From Carnegiea gigantea (Eukaryota; Streptophyta; Magnoliopsida; Caryophyllales; Cactaceae): a stretch of 64,000 nucleotides of DNA. The stretch spans positions 1-64,000 of the forward strand of contig JAKOGI010000005.1 of assembly GCA_029747015.1 (NCBI GenBank), read 5' to 3'. Below, piece by piece: positions 1-10,113 of this stretch. The notes under the pieces are model-generated. The model ran no database searches, was not told the DNA's origin, and worked only from the letters and a program-made list of their open reading frames with translations. Each line of letters begins with the position of its first letter. Position 1 is the stretch's first letter. A program made the position numbers and the translations under genes.

Positions 1-76
1 ATATATAGATATATATATGTAGATGTATATATATAGATATAGATAGATGTATATGGATGTATATATATATGTGTAC
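1..76. repeat. AT-rich simple repeat
   Basis: Degenerate arrays of TATAGA/TATATG units with no coding content. The stretch runs to the window edge and abuts the 3' tail of the LINE fragment that follows. Confidence 0.8.
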
Positions 77-612
77 AACAACACCACCTCCCAGTAACAA
101 CAACACCTCCTAGTGTGGGTCCCGCTTTCACGGGGTCTAGGAAGATCCAGCTGTAGGCAACCTTACCTCTACCGGCATTCCTACCCGTAGAGAGGTTGAT
201 TCCAAGAGACCCACAAAAAAGGATTTTGTGTAAATATTTTATAGAATAAAGATTTTGTAAAAACATTTAATGAAAAAATTAATGACACACAGTAAGGAAT
301 GACTAAGATATATTAATAAGATAGGTTGCTATAGCTATGTAACATAAGAACAGCATATCAGAGGAGGGTAATGCACCTTAACAACTAGAGGTAAGCAAAC
401 AATGTCTCTTCCCAGTTGAAAGTACTACCTGCATACAAAACACGACAAACGAAAAACCACTACTGGTACTATGCCACTACATCCAAAAGACAACTATCCC
501 GCCAAAGTTTCATATCCTGAGCCAGGTCCCCCGTCAAACCTACAACTTTTAAGTCCTCTCTAATCACCTCGTGCAAACTTTTATTTGGTCGTCCCCTCCC
601 TCTTTTGCCTTT
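77..612 (-). mobile_element. RTE-like LINE fragment (3' end, minus strand)
   Basis: On the minus strand the last ~45 residues of a LINE reverse transcriptase protein are readable at 469-609. They include an RGRGRP basic stretch followed by EVIREDLKVVGLTGDLAQD and a terminal region with a conserved Trp-Arg. This C-terminus is typical of plant non-LTR retrotransposons that end in short TTG-type tails. Downstream of the stop at 469, the 3' untranslated part runs to about position 77 and ends in GTT-type repeats. The stretch at 110-205 matches the 106-bp insertion at 6209-6314 over most of its length, which identifies the latter as the tail of the same family. The 5' side is lost in the AC/GT array. 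It is a 5'-truncated, inactive copy. Assignment to the RTE clade is inferred from the tail and the C-terminal motif. Confidence 0.7.
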
Positions 613-626
613 GGAGATGTTGATCA

Positions 627-627
627 T

Positions 628-686
<59 letters not shown>

Positions 687-802
687 GTGTGTACCTGTAC
701 ATATACACTATATATATATATTATATATATATATAGATATAATTAATATATATATATTATATTATATATATGTATATATATATGTATATGTACAGGTACT
801 AC

Positions 803-844
<42 letters not shown>

Positions 845-907
845 TGTGTGTGTGTGTGTACCGATTTATGTTGTATCTATATATGTATATATATGTGTAT
901 CTATATA

Positions 908-944
<37 letters not shown>

Positions 945-950
945 ATATAT
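627..950. repeat. Compound AC/AT/GT microsatellite
   Basis: Runs of (CA)n, (TA)n and (TG)n occur in series, including a (GT)n block at about 820-860 and another near 911-940. They generate open frames in several phases, made only of His/Thr/Tyr/Ile/Val/Cys, which are not genes. The array cuts off both the LINE fragment to the left and the pseudogene to the right. Confidence 0.9.
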
Positions 951-2332
951 GGTCTCGATTGATAACAAGATGAGAGAGAAAGACAACTGGATTATGAATA
1001 TCAGCATCCATTGCCTAGACAAGAAGAAGAAGAGAAAAGATGTATGTTGTGGTAAAAGAGCAGTTATCCCAAATGCATTTCTTTAGGATCCACAAAGACA
1101 GTTGTCATGCAGATTACTATGCCGTCTCTTTCATATTATATAAGTTTATTGGTCGTGATTGCGATGCTGTACTCATTAAAATGATGGAGAGGGTGTAGTT
1201 AACAAGATATGTGAAAACAAGTGGTACCAGTCAATAGCTCAGCACACATCCATCTACAACAGATCAATGGCACTACTACTAAGTCACACATCCAAAAATT
1301 CTGCTTTAAGGGGAATAACTTACTCGTTCATGGATTAGCTCCGCAGAAGATGTCACAACTCCTCTGCTACCGCCATTCCTTGTGACTCTTGACCTAGAAA
1401 AGCTGGGTTCACCTGTGCAACATCCCAACACGGGTGTAGCAGCATCATTTTTTATCTTAATAACAGTACTTCCTTTGACAATACAGAGATCTCTTCATTC
1501 TTTTTGCTTGCCTCAGCCCCCAACTTAGTTATTCTAAGATCTAAGAGTTGTAACTGTAGCCTCTGGCAGCTCAGCTGATGCTTCTTTCTCAGGAACTACA
1601 CCCCTGTCATTTCTATTTGCCCTTCTGCTTTTCAGGTTAGATGATTGTGGCTCACAATGCTTTAACACGGATTCACCAGCAGTGTTTGCAGATCTTAATG
1701 ACTCTAATTCCTTTCTAAGTCTGGAGATTTCTCTATATTTTTTTATTTGACTCAGCCTCCAACTTTGTGATATCAGCTCTTAATGTCTGGATTTTCACGT
1801 CCTTGTCTTTGTTTGATGAATGCAATTGTTCCAAACTTTCAATGACTTTCATGATTTTCTCATTTGCTTTGTCAACTTCATCACTCTTCGTCAACTTTAT
1901 CACTCTTCGTTCAAAGTTGATTAGTATAGTTGCTCTCCATTTCCCTATATTGATTCCAAATAAAGTTTATCTCAGCTTGAAGGGCAGATTGTCAGAACTG
2001 CTTTTTACAGAGAGGTTTTCATATTCACGTTTTAGCTTTGCCACTTCATTTTCTAGGGACTTATAATGGTGGGTGGATGCTCCTTTCGAAGAGCTGCCAC
2101 CCACGACTTTAAGACTTCATACGGCTTGTTTCTAGAGTATGTCCTGCAATAAAAGAGAACCTGATAGTTAGAACAAACAATTGATTATGAGATTGATGCA
2201 TCTGGTGCAGAAATATGACAATAAGACACACCTCTTGATCAGGGCATCTATGTGACAGGATGTCAAACCAAGCTTTAAAATCATTCATTCAATTCACTCT
2301 CAGCATATTGTGCATTTTTGGCACAAAAGATA

Positions 2333-3073
2333 TGTTGGAGTAATGGCACCCCAAATGGGTGTTCACTTACTCTCTCCTTCTCCCTTGTTGTCCCACATGG
2401 AACTTTTAGGAGCGATTTAAAGAGTTTATATATCTCACTCTTCTTGTGCTTGTTGAATAACTAGAAGTCATGTTTTAAGGAGGTTAAAGGGACTTGAGGT
2501 GCCACACGCACGCACACCGCCGCCGCCCGCCCGTCCGGTCCCGGTTGGACGCGGCCCATTCGGCCGTGGCTGTAGGCCCTACTGACTATATTTTTAGAGG
2601 AATTCTCATTAAACTGTTTGCGTATGAGCTGTCGTAATCCTAACGGCTAGTTGATTGAGTCTTCCTACATTTGTGCCTCAATTTGCATGATCCTCTTCCC
2701 CATTACTGCTTCAGTTAATCTCTCCGTGACCTGATTTTCTGCCCCCATTTTACGCCTTTCTTTATTGCTTAGTTGCCAGTTTTCTCTCCTCCAATCCACT
2801 ATGAAAAGGGCTCATCCACAACTCTGCAGAACACACAGAAATCTAATTCTCTTTTCTCCTCTCTACTTCCTGGATATACAAGTTGTTATACTCCAAAGCT
2901 TTTCCCTCAAGTACACGAGTGCAAATCTTGCTGTATTAAACCTTTATAAGCTTCTTCGTGATAACGATTTCCACCTAAGTTGGGCGATTTAAGCTTTCAG
3001 GTCGGTGGTTCATACCATGACACAGTTCATCTCCCTGTCCTTCCAGTAGCCATTACTATTCATTTTTCCAACA
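2333..3073 (+). repeat. 5' LTR of the copia element
   Basis: 741 bp, with termini TGTTGG...CCAACA. It contains a GC-rich block at about 2505-2575 that stands out from the AT-rich surroundings. The TATA-like position reads TATGAAAA at 2800-2807, whereas the 3' LTR has TATAAAAA, so the promoter copy has probably lost its TATA box. Confidence 0.95.
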
Positions 3074-3091
3074 ATCTGAAAGCTTAATATA

Positions 3092-3955
3092 ATGGCTATT
3101 GCTCCAAAAATGTTCCCTGAACTCTACAAAATTGAACCTCTTGATGGAACCAATTATAAATGTTGGTCTCAAAAATTGCTCCTCTGCTTTGAGCAACTTG
3201 AGATCGACTACGTGCTCACTACTGATGTCCCTGATGAAGGCAACCCAGATTCTGAACCTGCAACTCCTACTATTCCTAAAACGCCTTCTATTCCCCTTGA
3301 CGAAGCCATAAAGAAGAAATTCAAAAAGGATAATAAACTGGCTCGTAGTTACCTATTGAATAATATGTCTAACCCTTTGTTTGATCTGTTTGTAATCTTT
3401 AAATCTACCAAGGTCATTTGGACCAAACATGAGACAAAATATGGTTCAGACGACGCCAAAAAAAGAAAATATGTCGTCGGTAAGTGGCTACAGTTCCAGA
3501 TTATGGATGACAAACCCATCATAGAATAAGTTCACGTCAATAAAAACCTGTGTGCTGAGGTCCTAGCAGAAGGTATGAAGATATGCGAAATCCTCCAAGT
3601 CAACGTGCTGATAGAAAATTTTCTACCATCCTAGAGCGATTCCAGAAACCATCTCAAGTATAAGAAGAAAGATCTCACACTGCAGGAATTAATCAGCCAT
3701 ATGCGGACTGAGGAGGCAAACCGGCTGAAAGATAAGACGTCTTCCCTTTCTTTAAATTTTGTTAGTTCTAACTTGGTTGAATCTGCCACACAAACAAATA
3801 AAGATAGGCTCAAAGGCAAAGAGAAGAAATTCCAGAAGCCAACTCAAAATCTCAGGAATCAGAATTCTACTAACAAAAAGATTCAGAAGCCCAAGGTGGT
3901 GTGCTATGTGTGCGGCAAGCCTGGACACAAGGCGTATCAATGCAATCAATGAAAA
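3092..3955 (+). pseudogene. copia gag remnant
   Basis: An ATG at 3092 opens a 145-codon frame (starts MAIAPKMFPELYKIEPLDG) matching the N-terminus of plant copia gag, with the usual LDGTNY...W motif. A stop at 3527 and frameshifts follow. Gag resumes in another frame up to a CCHC zinc knuckle, CYVCGKPGHKAYQC, at about 3902-3943. In intact elements gag forms the virus-like particle and the knuckle binds the element's RNA. Here it cannot be made as one chain. The start codon lies only 18 bp after the LTR, leaving little room for a normal leader. Confidence 0.85.
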
Positions 3956-4045
3956 GGGTCAGTCCAAGCCAAACAGAAGTTCGCAACACCTACTACCAAC
4001 ATTACTGAAACCGAGGATAATGAGATTATCTGTGCGGTTACCACC

Positions 4046-4414
4046 GTGGAGGCAAATCTGGTGCATAATCTGTCAGAATGGATCCTGGATTCTGTAGCGT
4101 CTAGGCATTTATGTGCCGACAAGGAACTCATAATTGACTTTAAAGAGGTTGCTGATGGACAATACGTCTACATGGGCAACTCTTTTACAGCTGCTGTCAA
4201 GGGTAAAGGGAAGATTGTACTTAAGTTTACTTCTGAAAAAATGTTGTCTTTAAGTAATGTTTTATTTATCCCTTCCCTTCGTAGAAATTTAGTTTCCAAT
4301 ACCCTTCTTGACGCGGCTGGCCTTAAAATTGTGCAAGAAGCTAGTAAAGTTGTTATCATGCGAAATGGGGACTTCGTTGGGGAGGGATATCGTAGTGGGG
4401 GCTCCTTGTTTTGA
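4046..4414 (+). pseudogene. copia aspartic protease remnant
   Basis: A 122-codon open frame carries the retropepsin active-site region at about 4079-4120. The expected Asp-Ser-Gly triad reads Asp-Ser-Val (codons 4088-4096), which should abolish catalysis. The frame ends in a TGA at 4412-4414, and the reading continues in another phase into integrase. In active elements this enzyme cuts the gag-pol polyprotein. Confidence 0.8.
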
Positions 4415-5621
4415 ATGTTACTGCGCAAATTAATAACAAAGCTACTGTCAATTCTGTTTATATTGTTGAGTCTGTTGATTTGTGGCATGGTAGACTTGGA
4501 CATGTTAATTTTGCTTCATTAAAAAGACTTAGAAACATGCGTTTAATTCCAAATGTGAATACTAAAAATTGTTCTAAGTGTCCAGTCTGTGTTGAAGCAA
4601 AATTTGTCAAGAAACCCTTTAAAAATGTCACAACCAGGAAAACAGAATTGTTAGAACTTGTACATTCAGACTTAGCAGACTTTAAGAACACTATAAGTAA
4701 GGGTGAAAAGAAATGGTATATTACCTTTGTAGACGACTACTCTAGGTATACCAAGATTTACCTTCTTAAGTCTAAAGATGAGGTTGAGGAAATGTTCTTA
4801 AAGTACAAAGCTAAAGTTGAGAATCAGTTAAACCGAAAAATCAAAAAATTTAGGTCTGACATAGGTGGGGAATATGACACCAATTCTTTGACTGCCTTTT
4901 GTGATAAAAATGGCATAATACATGAGACTAGCGCCCCTTACACTCCTCAACAAAACGGTGTTGCTGAACGAAAAAATGTACCCTTAAAGATATGATGAAT
5001 GTCATGCTTATTAGTTCTGGTCTATCTGATAGCATGTGGGGGGAGGCTGCCTTGACAGCTTGTTTTATACGCAATAGAGTTTCCCATAAGAAGTTAGATC
5101 AAACCCCATATGAATTGTGGAAAGGGTATGCTCCCAACCTGAATTATCTGAAAGTATGGGGGTGTTTAGCCAAAGTGGCACTACCTAGTCATAAACGTTC
5201 AAACATTGGCCCCAAGACATTCGATGCTGCCTTTATTGGTTATGTTCAAAACAGTGCTACATATAGATTTATGTATTTATCTGATTTCTCTATTTCGGAG
5301 TACAGAGATGCTGATTTCTTTGAGCATATTTTCCCTTTGAAAAGGAATGTGTCTCATACTGTGCCTAATGTTGTACCTGAACATGTGAACTTACCTGTTA
5401 CTAGTTCTAGTGTTAGAGATTTGGGAACTGAAGCTAGAAGAAGCAAGAGACAGAGGATTGAAACTAGTTTTGGCCCTGGCTTTATCACTTCCTTTTTGGT
5501 AGAAGTCCTTGAGAACTTTGACATTAATGCTTTGATTGATGAGCTTGTATCTCTTTATTTACTTGAGGAAGATCTTAAAACCTATCAAGAGACTATGAGG
5601 TCTATAGATGCTAATTTTTGA
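4411..5621 (+). pseudogene. copia integrase remnant
   Basis: The N-terminal zinc-binding HHCC pattern is present (LWHGRLGHVNF, then CSKCPVC) at about 4480-4590. The catalytic D, D and E residues are also readable: Asp in VHSDLADF, Asp in FVDDYSRY, and Glu in NGVAERKN near 4965. A frameshift just after that Glu (about 4977) ends the first frame. The C-terminal part continues from 4992 in another frame to a stop at 5619-5621. The enzyme would insert the element's cDNA into the genome. Catalytic residues are kept, but no intact chain can be produced. Confidence 0.85.
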
Positions 5622-6480
5622 AAAAAAAGCTATTAAGAGTGAAATAAATTCCCTTGGGTCAAACAAGGCTTGGGAATTGACCAACTTGCCCAAGGGTTGT
5701 AGACCCATTAGTAGTAAATGGATCTTCAAGAAGAGACTTAGGACGGATAGCTCTATTGAAAGGTACAAAGTTAGATTAGTCATTAGAGGCTTTGACCAAA
5801 AGAAGGGAATTGATTTCTTTGATACTTATTCTCCTGTGACCAAAATTGCAACAATCAGAACTCTAGTTGCTTTGGCTGCTATCCATGATCTTGTGGTACA
5901 TCAGATAGATGTCAAAACAGTATTCCTCAATGGTGATTTAGAGGAAGAAATTTACATGACACAACCTGAAGGGTGTGAGGTCCCTGGTCAGGAGAACAAA
6001 GTATGCAAACTAAGAAAATCGCTTTATGGTCTAAAGCAAGCCCCAGAACAGTGGTATGAGAAATTTGCTAGTTCTTTAGAGAAAAATGGCTTTACTGTTA
6101 ACAACTCAAATTCTTGTGTTTATTCCAAAATATTTGGATCTGATTATGTGATCATATGCTTGTATGTAGATGATATGCTGATCGCGGGTACCAACCTATG
6201 TTCCATTACAACAACAACAACTCTTCCCAGTATGGGTCCTGCTTTCGCGAGATCTGGGTGAAAATATAGCTGTAGGTAACCTTACCTCTACCGGCATTCC
6301 TACCCGTAGAGAGGCTATGTGCCATTAATGAGACAAAAAGAATTCTGTCTTCTCTCTTTGAAATGAAAGATTTAGGAGAAGCAGATGTTATCTTGGGGAT
6401 CAAACTTATAAAAACTAAAAGTGGTTTTTCCTTAAGTCAGTCTCATTATATTGAGAAAGTGTTAAAAAATTTAACTTTTT
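5608..6480 (+). pseudogene. copia reverse transcriptase remnant, split by a LINE tail
   Basis: The RT domain is open from about 5608 to 6208. It includes the YSPVTK motif, QIDVKTVFLNGDLEEEIYM, SLYGLKQAPEQWY, and the catalytic YVDD at 6163-6174. The frame is then interrupted by a 106-bp insertion (6209-6314) flanked by a 13-bp duplication. RT sequence resumes after 6327 with ...SLFEMKDLGEADVILG. The motifs are well preserved, so the insertion is one of the clearer inactivating events. Confidence 0.9.
6209..6314 (-). mobile_element. 106-bp LINE tail inserted in the RT gene
   Basis: The insertion is flanked by imperfect 13-bp target duplications, CTATGTTCCATTA at 6196-6208 and CTATGTGCCATTA at 6315-6327 (one mismatch). 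On the minus strand it ends in (GTT)n, and its body matches the 3' untranslated tail of the LINE fragment at 77-215. It is therefore a severely 5'-truncated LINE copy, or a short element mobilised through the same tail. Confidence 0.85.
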
Positions 6481-6506
6481 TGATGTGGTACCTGTAAGAA
6501 CTCCCT

Positions 6507-7227
6507 ATGACCCTAGCATACATCTTAAAAAGAGCAGAGGACTTAGTGTGTCTCAAATATGCTAAGATAATAGGGAATGTGATGTTTCTCATGAACTCCA
6601 CTCGTCCTGACATTGCATATGCTATTAGTAGATGGAGTAGGTACACTCATAATCTTGCTAAAGAACATTGGGATGCACTTTATCCTTTGTTGAGATACCT
6701 TAGAGGTATTATGGATTGGTGTTTACATTTTTATAATTTTCCTGCTGTACTGGAAGGTTTTTTGCGATGCAAATTGGGTTGCTGATAACGATGAAGTAAG
6801 CTCTACTAGTGGTTATGTTTTTACATTATGTGGAGGAGCTATTTCATGGAAGTCTGCAAAACAGACATGTATAGCTCGCTCAACTATGAAATCTGAGTTT
6901 ATTACTCTTGAGTTGGCAGGTCAAGAAGCTGAATGGCTCAAGGGTCTCTTGACTGACATACCATTATGGGGGAAACAATCAACACCTATCTCCTTGCATT
7001 ACGACTCGCAAGCAGCAATTGGAGTTGCGCACAACAGTGTCTACAACGGGAAAAAGAGACATATCCATATTAGACATGGTGCGGTAAAGCAATTGCTGAA
7101 GCATGGTGTTGTCTCCTTGGAATATGTGAGATCCGAGAAGAACCTGGCAGATCCTCTCACAAAGGGATTGCCAAGAAGCGTAGTTCTCGAATCATCGAGG
7201 GGGATGGGGCTAAAGCCCACGGAATGA
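6507..7227 (+). pseudogene. copia RT C-terminus and RNase H remnant
   Basis: 6507-6785 carries the RT-RNase H connection (MFLMNSTRPDIAYAI). 6790-7227 carries RNase H with SWKSAKQT, the STMKSEF motif, YDSQAAIGVAHN and the terminal RSEKNLADPLTKGL. A frameshift near 6780 separates the two. RNase H removes the RNA strand of the RNA-DNA hybrid during reverse transcription. The last frame ends with TGA at 7225-7227, about 580 bp before the 3' LTR. Confidence 0.85.
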
Positions 7228-7804
7228 AGAGGTATGGTAGATACCCATTTGTGGTCAAACGAAACCATACTAATCTTCTAATTGCACTACTTCTCATCCC
7301 TATGACGTGTGGTAGTACTTGTGCTATAGGGAAGCACCTTAAATGAATCCATAGCCTATTGTGGTGGTGCCATAGAGAAGCACTTGATGGATTCATCATC
7401 ACTCTATAGGAGGTTGAGCTAACATATGCTTTTAATAATTCTAAGCCATGATATGGTGGTCTAAGTAGAGATAGACTGATGGAATTACCTAAATAAGTGT
7501 GAAGGTCTGGCCGCCTTCTATGAGATACTAGAGCTGTCTCTCTAGAGCACTTATGAGACCAGAGGTATGCGCATGGGCCTAAAAGCGCAAGTGATTAACA
7601 TCTTTTAGGATTGATATGTGTCGAGAAGGCCTCATTCAAAGTCTAACAAGTTCAACACTAAGTTCACTTGTCAGACTTAGATGTTGCCTCTCTTCACTAC
7701 GTATCAATTCAATCGAAAGACATTGATACTTAAGTATCCGACCCTTCTTGCCTAGGAAATCTTTCTCATTCTTTTTTTACTTTTGTGTGCCATTAGTGTG
7801 GGAT
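7228..7804 (+). other. copia 3' untranslated region with weak polypurine tract
   Basis: About 580 bp of non-coding sequence lies between the end of RNase H and the 3' LTR. Immediately before the LTR the sequence is AGTGTGGGAT, a poor version of the purine run that normally primes plus-strand synthesis. No other gene is seen here. Confidence 0.6.
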
Positions 7805-8554
7805 TGTTGGAGTGATAGCACCCAAAAGAGTGTTCACTTACTCTCTCCTTCTCCCTTGTTGTCACACAGGGAACTTTTAGGAGTGATTTGAAGAGTTTAT
7901 ATATCTCACTCTTCTTGTGCTTGTTGAATAACTAGAAGCCATGTTTTAAGGGGGTTGAGGGGACTTGGGCTACCACATGCGCGCGCGCCGCCGCGGCCTG
8001 CCCATGTGGTCCGAGCTGGGCTCGGCCCACTGGATCGCGGGCTATGGGCCTTACTGACTATATTTTTGGAGGAATTATCATTAAACTGTTTGCGTATGAG
8101 CTGTCGTAATTCTAACAGTTAGTTAACTGAGTCTTCCTCCATCTCTGCCTAGCTCAATTAACATGATCCTCTCCCCCATTACTGCTTCAGTTACATTATT
8201 CTCTCCGTTACCTAATTTTTCGCCCCCATTTTACACCTTTCTTTATTGCTTGGTTGCTAGTTTTCTCTCCTCCAGTCCACTATAAAAAGGGCTCATCCAC
8301 AACTCTACAGAACACACAGAAATCTAATTCTCTTTTCTCCTCTCTACTTCCTAGGCATACAAGTTGTTATACTCCAAAGGTTCTCCCTCGAGTGCACGAG
8401 TATGAAGCCTGCTGTGTTAAATATTGGGGAGCTTCTTCGCCATAATAATTTGCACCTAAGTCGGGCGAATTAAGCTTTCAGGTCGGTGGTTCATACCACG
8501 ACACAGTTCATCTCCCTGTCCTTCCAGCAGCCATTACTATTCGTTTTTCCAACA
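7805..8554 (+). repeat. 3' LTR of the copia element
   Basis: 750 bp, with the same termini as the 5' LTR. A TATA box is intact at 8281-8288 (TATAAAAA), unlike in the 5' LTR. The promoter would fire outward into 8.5-9 kb, antisense to the coiled-coil pseudogene. Confidence 0.95.
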
Positions 8555-9573
8555 AGATAAAGGCAGAGATCAATATAAGCATAGAAGTGAAGAGGGTTAA
8601 CATGCTAGAAGCACAAATGCAATATGAATCAATATGTGATGCCACTTTGCTCCTGAATACACCCCCAATCCAAGGAGGCAAAGCATCAAAAGCACACACT
8701 TGTTAGACACTGTTAGACCCCCAAGTTCCATATTTTCTGATACAAAACATTAATGAAGAAGCGGATCTTGCTATCTATCTACTAAAAGTGCTCTAAATAG
8801 TCATACTCTCAATTCTCTATCCATACTCCCCCTTCCCCCTTCCACTCATATCTAGGAAAGGGGGAAATTAAGAACAACATATAACTTCATTATTTACGTA
8901 CTAAGCTTCTCTATTTCAAAATACTAGTCTTATGAGATTAGCTCAGTTCGTTCCCCATTTTCTTTCAAAATTCATAGTTGGTTGTAAAAATTCTCGCGAA
9001 TTGAGAAATTCTGAATTTTGTATCAAGAAAGAGGATTAAGCACCTCGCAAAGATACCTAATTTAAGCTTATAAGCGAGAGATTCCCTATGCTTAGAACCA
9101 TTCACCAGATCCGCCTTGGTAACTTCAACCAATTTCGCTAATTCAGCCAGCGCCAACTGCCTCCGCATCTAAAGTAATTAAACAACAAATCAATCAGTCC
9201 TCAAAAACCCTAAAAAGTCGGAATTCGAGAAAAACCCTAACAATTTGCAATCGGTGACCAAAATGAATGATTGAAAGAAAGATTTTACCAGAGAAACTTG
9301 ATCTTCTGAAAGGCGAAAGTCGGAAACTCAACAGTCATAGAGAATTTTGATGCGTTGCTCTAAAAGATTGCGCTGTTGTAGAAGAGAATCGAGCTGCGAC
9401 TGCTGTTTGCATAACATGAGTTTGAGAGCGTTGAATATCACCTCCCATTTTTCACGGTCTGAGCTCACCTGCGCGCGTTTCTTCTTTGCAGTACTCATTT
9501 CAGAGAGAGACAGAGAGAGAAGAAGAAGAAGAAGAAGAAGACGACGAGGAGGAAGAAGGCGATGGGCGGATGG

Positions 9574-9588
9574 AGAAGCAAGAAATCT

Positions 9589-9635
<47 letters not shown>

Positions 9636-9809
9636 TGTGTTTGAGAAGGTGGATAGAATTAAAATATGACCATTATAGCAAGGACACAACGGTCAAATTA
9701 TTAATGTTTGTATTGTGTACCAACGGCATCAGCGCGTCTTACAGGCTCTGGGTGCCTGGCCCATCTAGCTATCTTTTTTTGTTTTTGTTTTTGTGGAAAA
9801 GCAAGAAAT

Positions 9810-9845
<36 letters not shown>

Positions 9846-9990
9846 CTGTATTTGAGAAGGCGGTTAGAATTAAAATATGACCGTTATAAGAAGGGTGCAA
9901 CGGTTAAATTACAAAGGTTTGTACTTTGTACCAACGACATCAGCGTGTCCAGGCTCTGGCTACCCGACCCATCTAGCAATTTTTTTTTTA
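9574..9990. repeat. Tandem duplication of ~200 bp with GA arrays
   Basis: Copy 1 (about 9574-9776) and copy 2 (about 9799-9988) share the order GCAAGAAATCT, (GA)n, TTTGAGAAGG, GAATTAAAATATGACC, then GTACCAACG and CCCATCTAGC. They differ by scattered substitutions. The duplication lies just upstream of the start of the minus-strand coiled-coil pseudogene. The GA/GAA repeats produce Arg/Glu-rich open frames that are not genes. Confidence 0.8.
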
Positions 9991-10113
9991 AATGTCAAAG
10001 GGTGATATAAAGAGTAATTTAGATGAAATTCAAATCTAGATTTTTGGTGATAATTTCAAAAGACTTTATTAATTAAGCTAAAATTTTGGCATCTCATTAA
10101 GCCCAACTTTCTC

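Larger units (their letters stand above)
2333..8554 (+). mobile_element. Ty1/copia LTR retrotransposon, complete but inactive
   Basis: Two LTRs (2333-3073 and 7805-8554) begin TGTTGG and end CCAACA. They are flanked by the 5-bp target duplication AGATA (2328-2332 and 8555-8559). Between them lie gag, protease, integrase, reverse transcriptase and RNase H in copia order (integrase before RT). The reading frame is broken by stops near 3529, 4414, 4995 and 5621 and by a 106-bp insertion at 6209. The LTRs differ at several positions per 100 bp by eye, so the insertion is not recent. It lies in an intron of the minus-strand coiled-coil pseudogene, in opposite orientation to it. Confidence 0.95.
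950..9498 (-). pseudogene. Broken coiled-coil protein gene, interrupted by a copia element
   Basis: Read on the minus strand. Exon 1 is 9498-9289 (ATG at 9498, 70 codons, starts MSTAKKKRAQ) and ends at a GT donor. Exon 2 is 9168-9057 (starts MRRQLALAELAKL), with an AG acceptor and a GTATCT donor. A third exon ends at 2232 (ends RCPDQE) and a fourth runs 2143-1324 (contains SSKGASTHHYKSLENEVAK) and ends at a perfect GTAAGT donor. A further acceptor after a pyrimidine tract opens an exon at 1014. The product would be highly helical, and the exon-4 part holds two tandem ~75-residue repeats, each starting with TLR, then ITKLEAE. Damage visible: an in-frame TGA at 9330-9328, a 4-bp GAAT duplication near 2265, and several single-base frameshifts in exon 4. 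The intron between exons 2 and 3 holds the whole retrotransposon. I do not recognise the family. It resembles an uncharacterised plant coiled-coil protein. Confidence 0.7.

Noticed and set aside
571..1022. Several open frames rich in His/Thr/Tyr/Ile/Val/Cys
   Set aside because: They are translations of AC, AT and GT dinucleotide arrays on both strands, with no other content.
2980..3030. GGTCGGTGGTTCATACC near the LTR end looked like a tRNA-related site
   Set aside because: It is present in both LTRs, is not at the LTR-internal junction, and does not fold as a tRNA arm with its flanks.
9347..9880. 177-codon Arg/Glu-rich plus-strand frame
   Set aside because: Most of it is translated GA/GAA repeat, and it runs antisense over exon 1 of the coiled-coil pseudogene.
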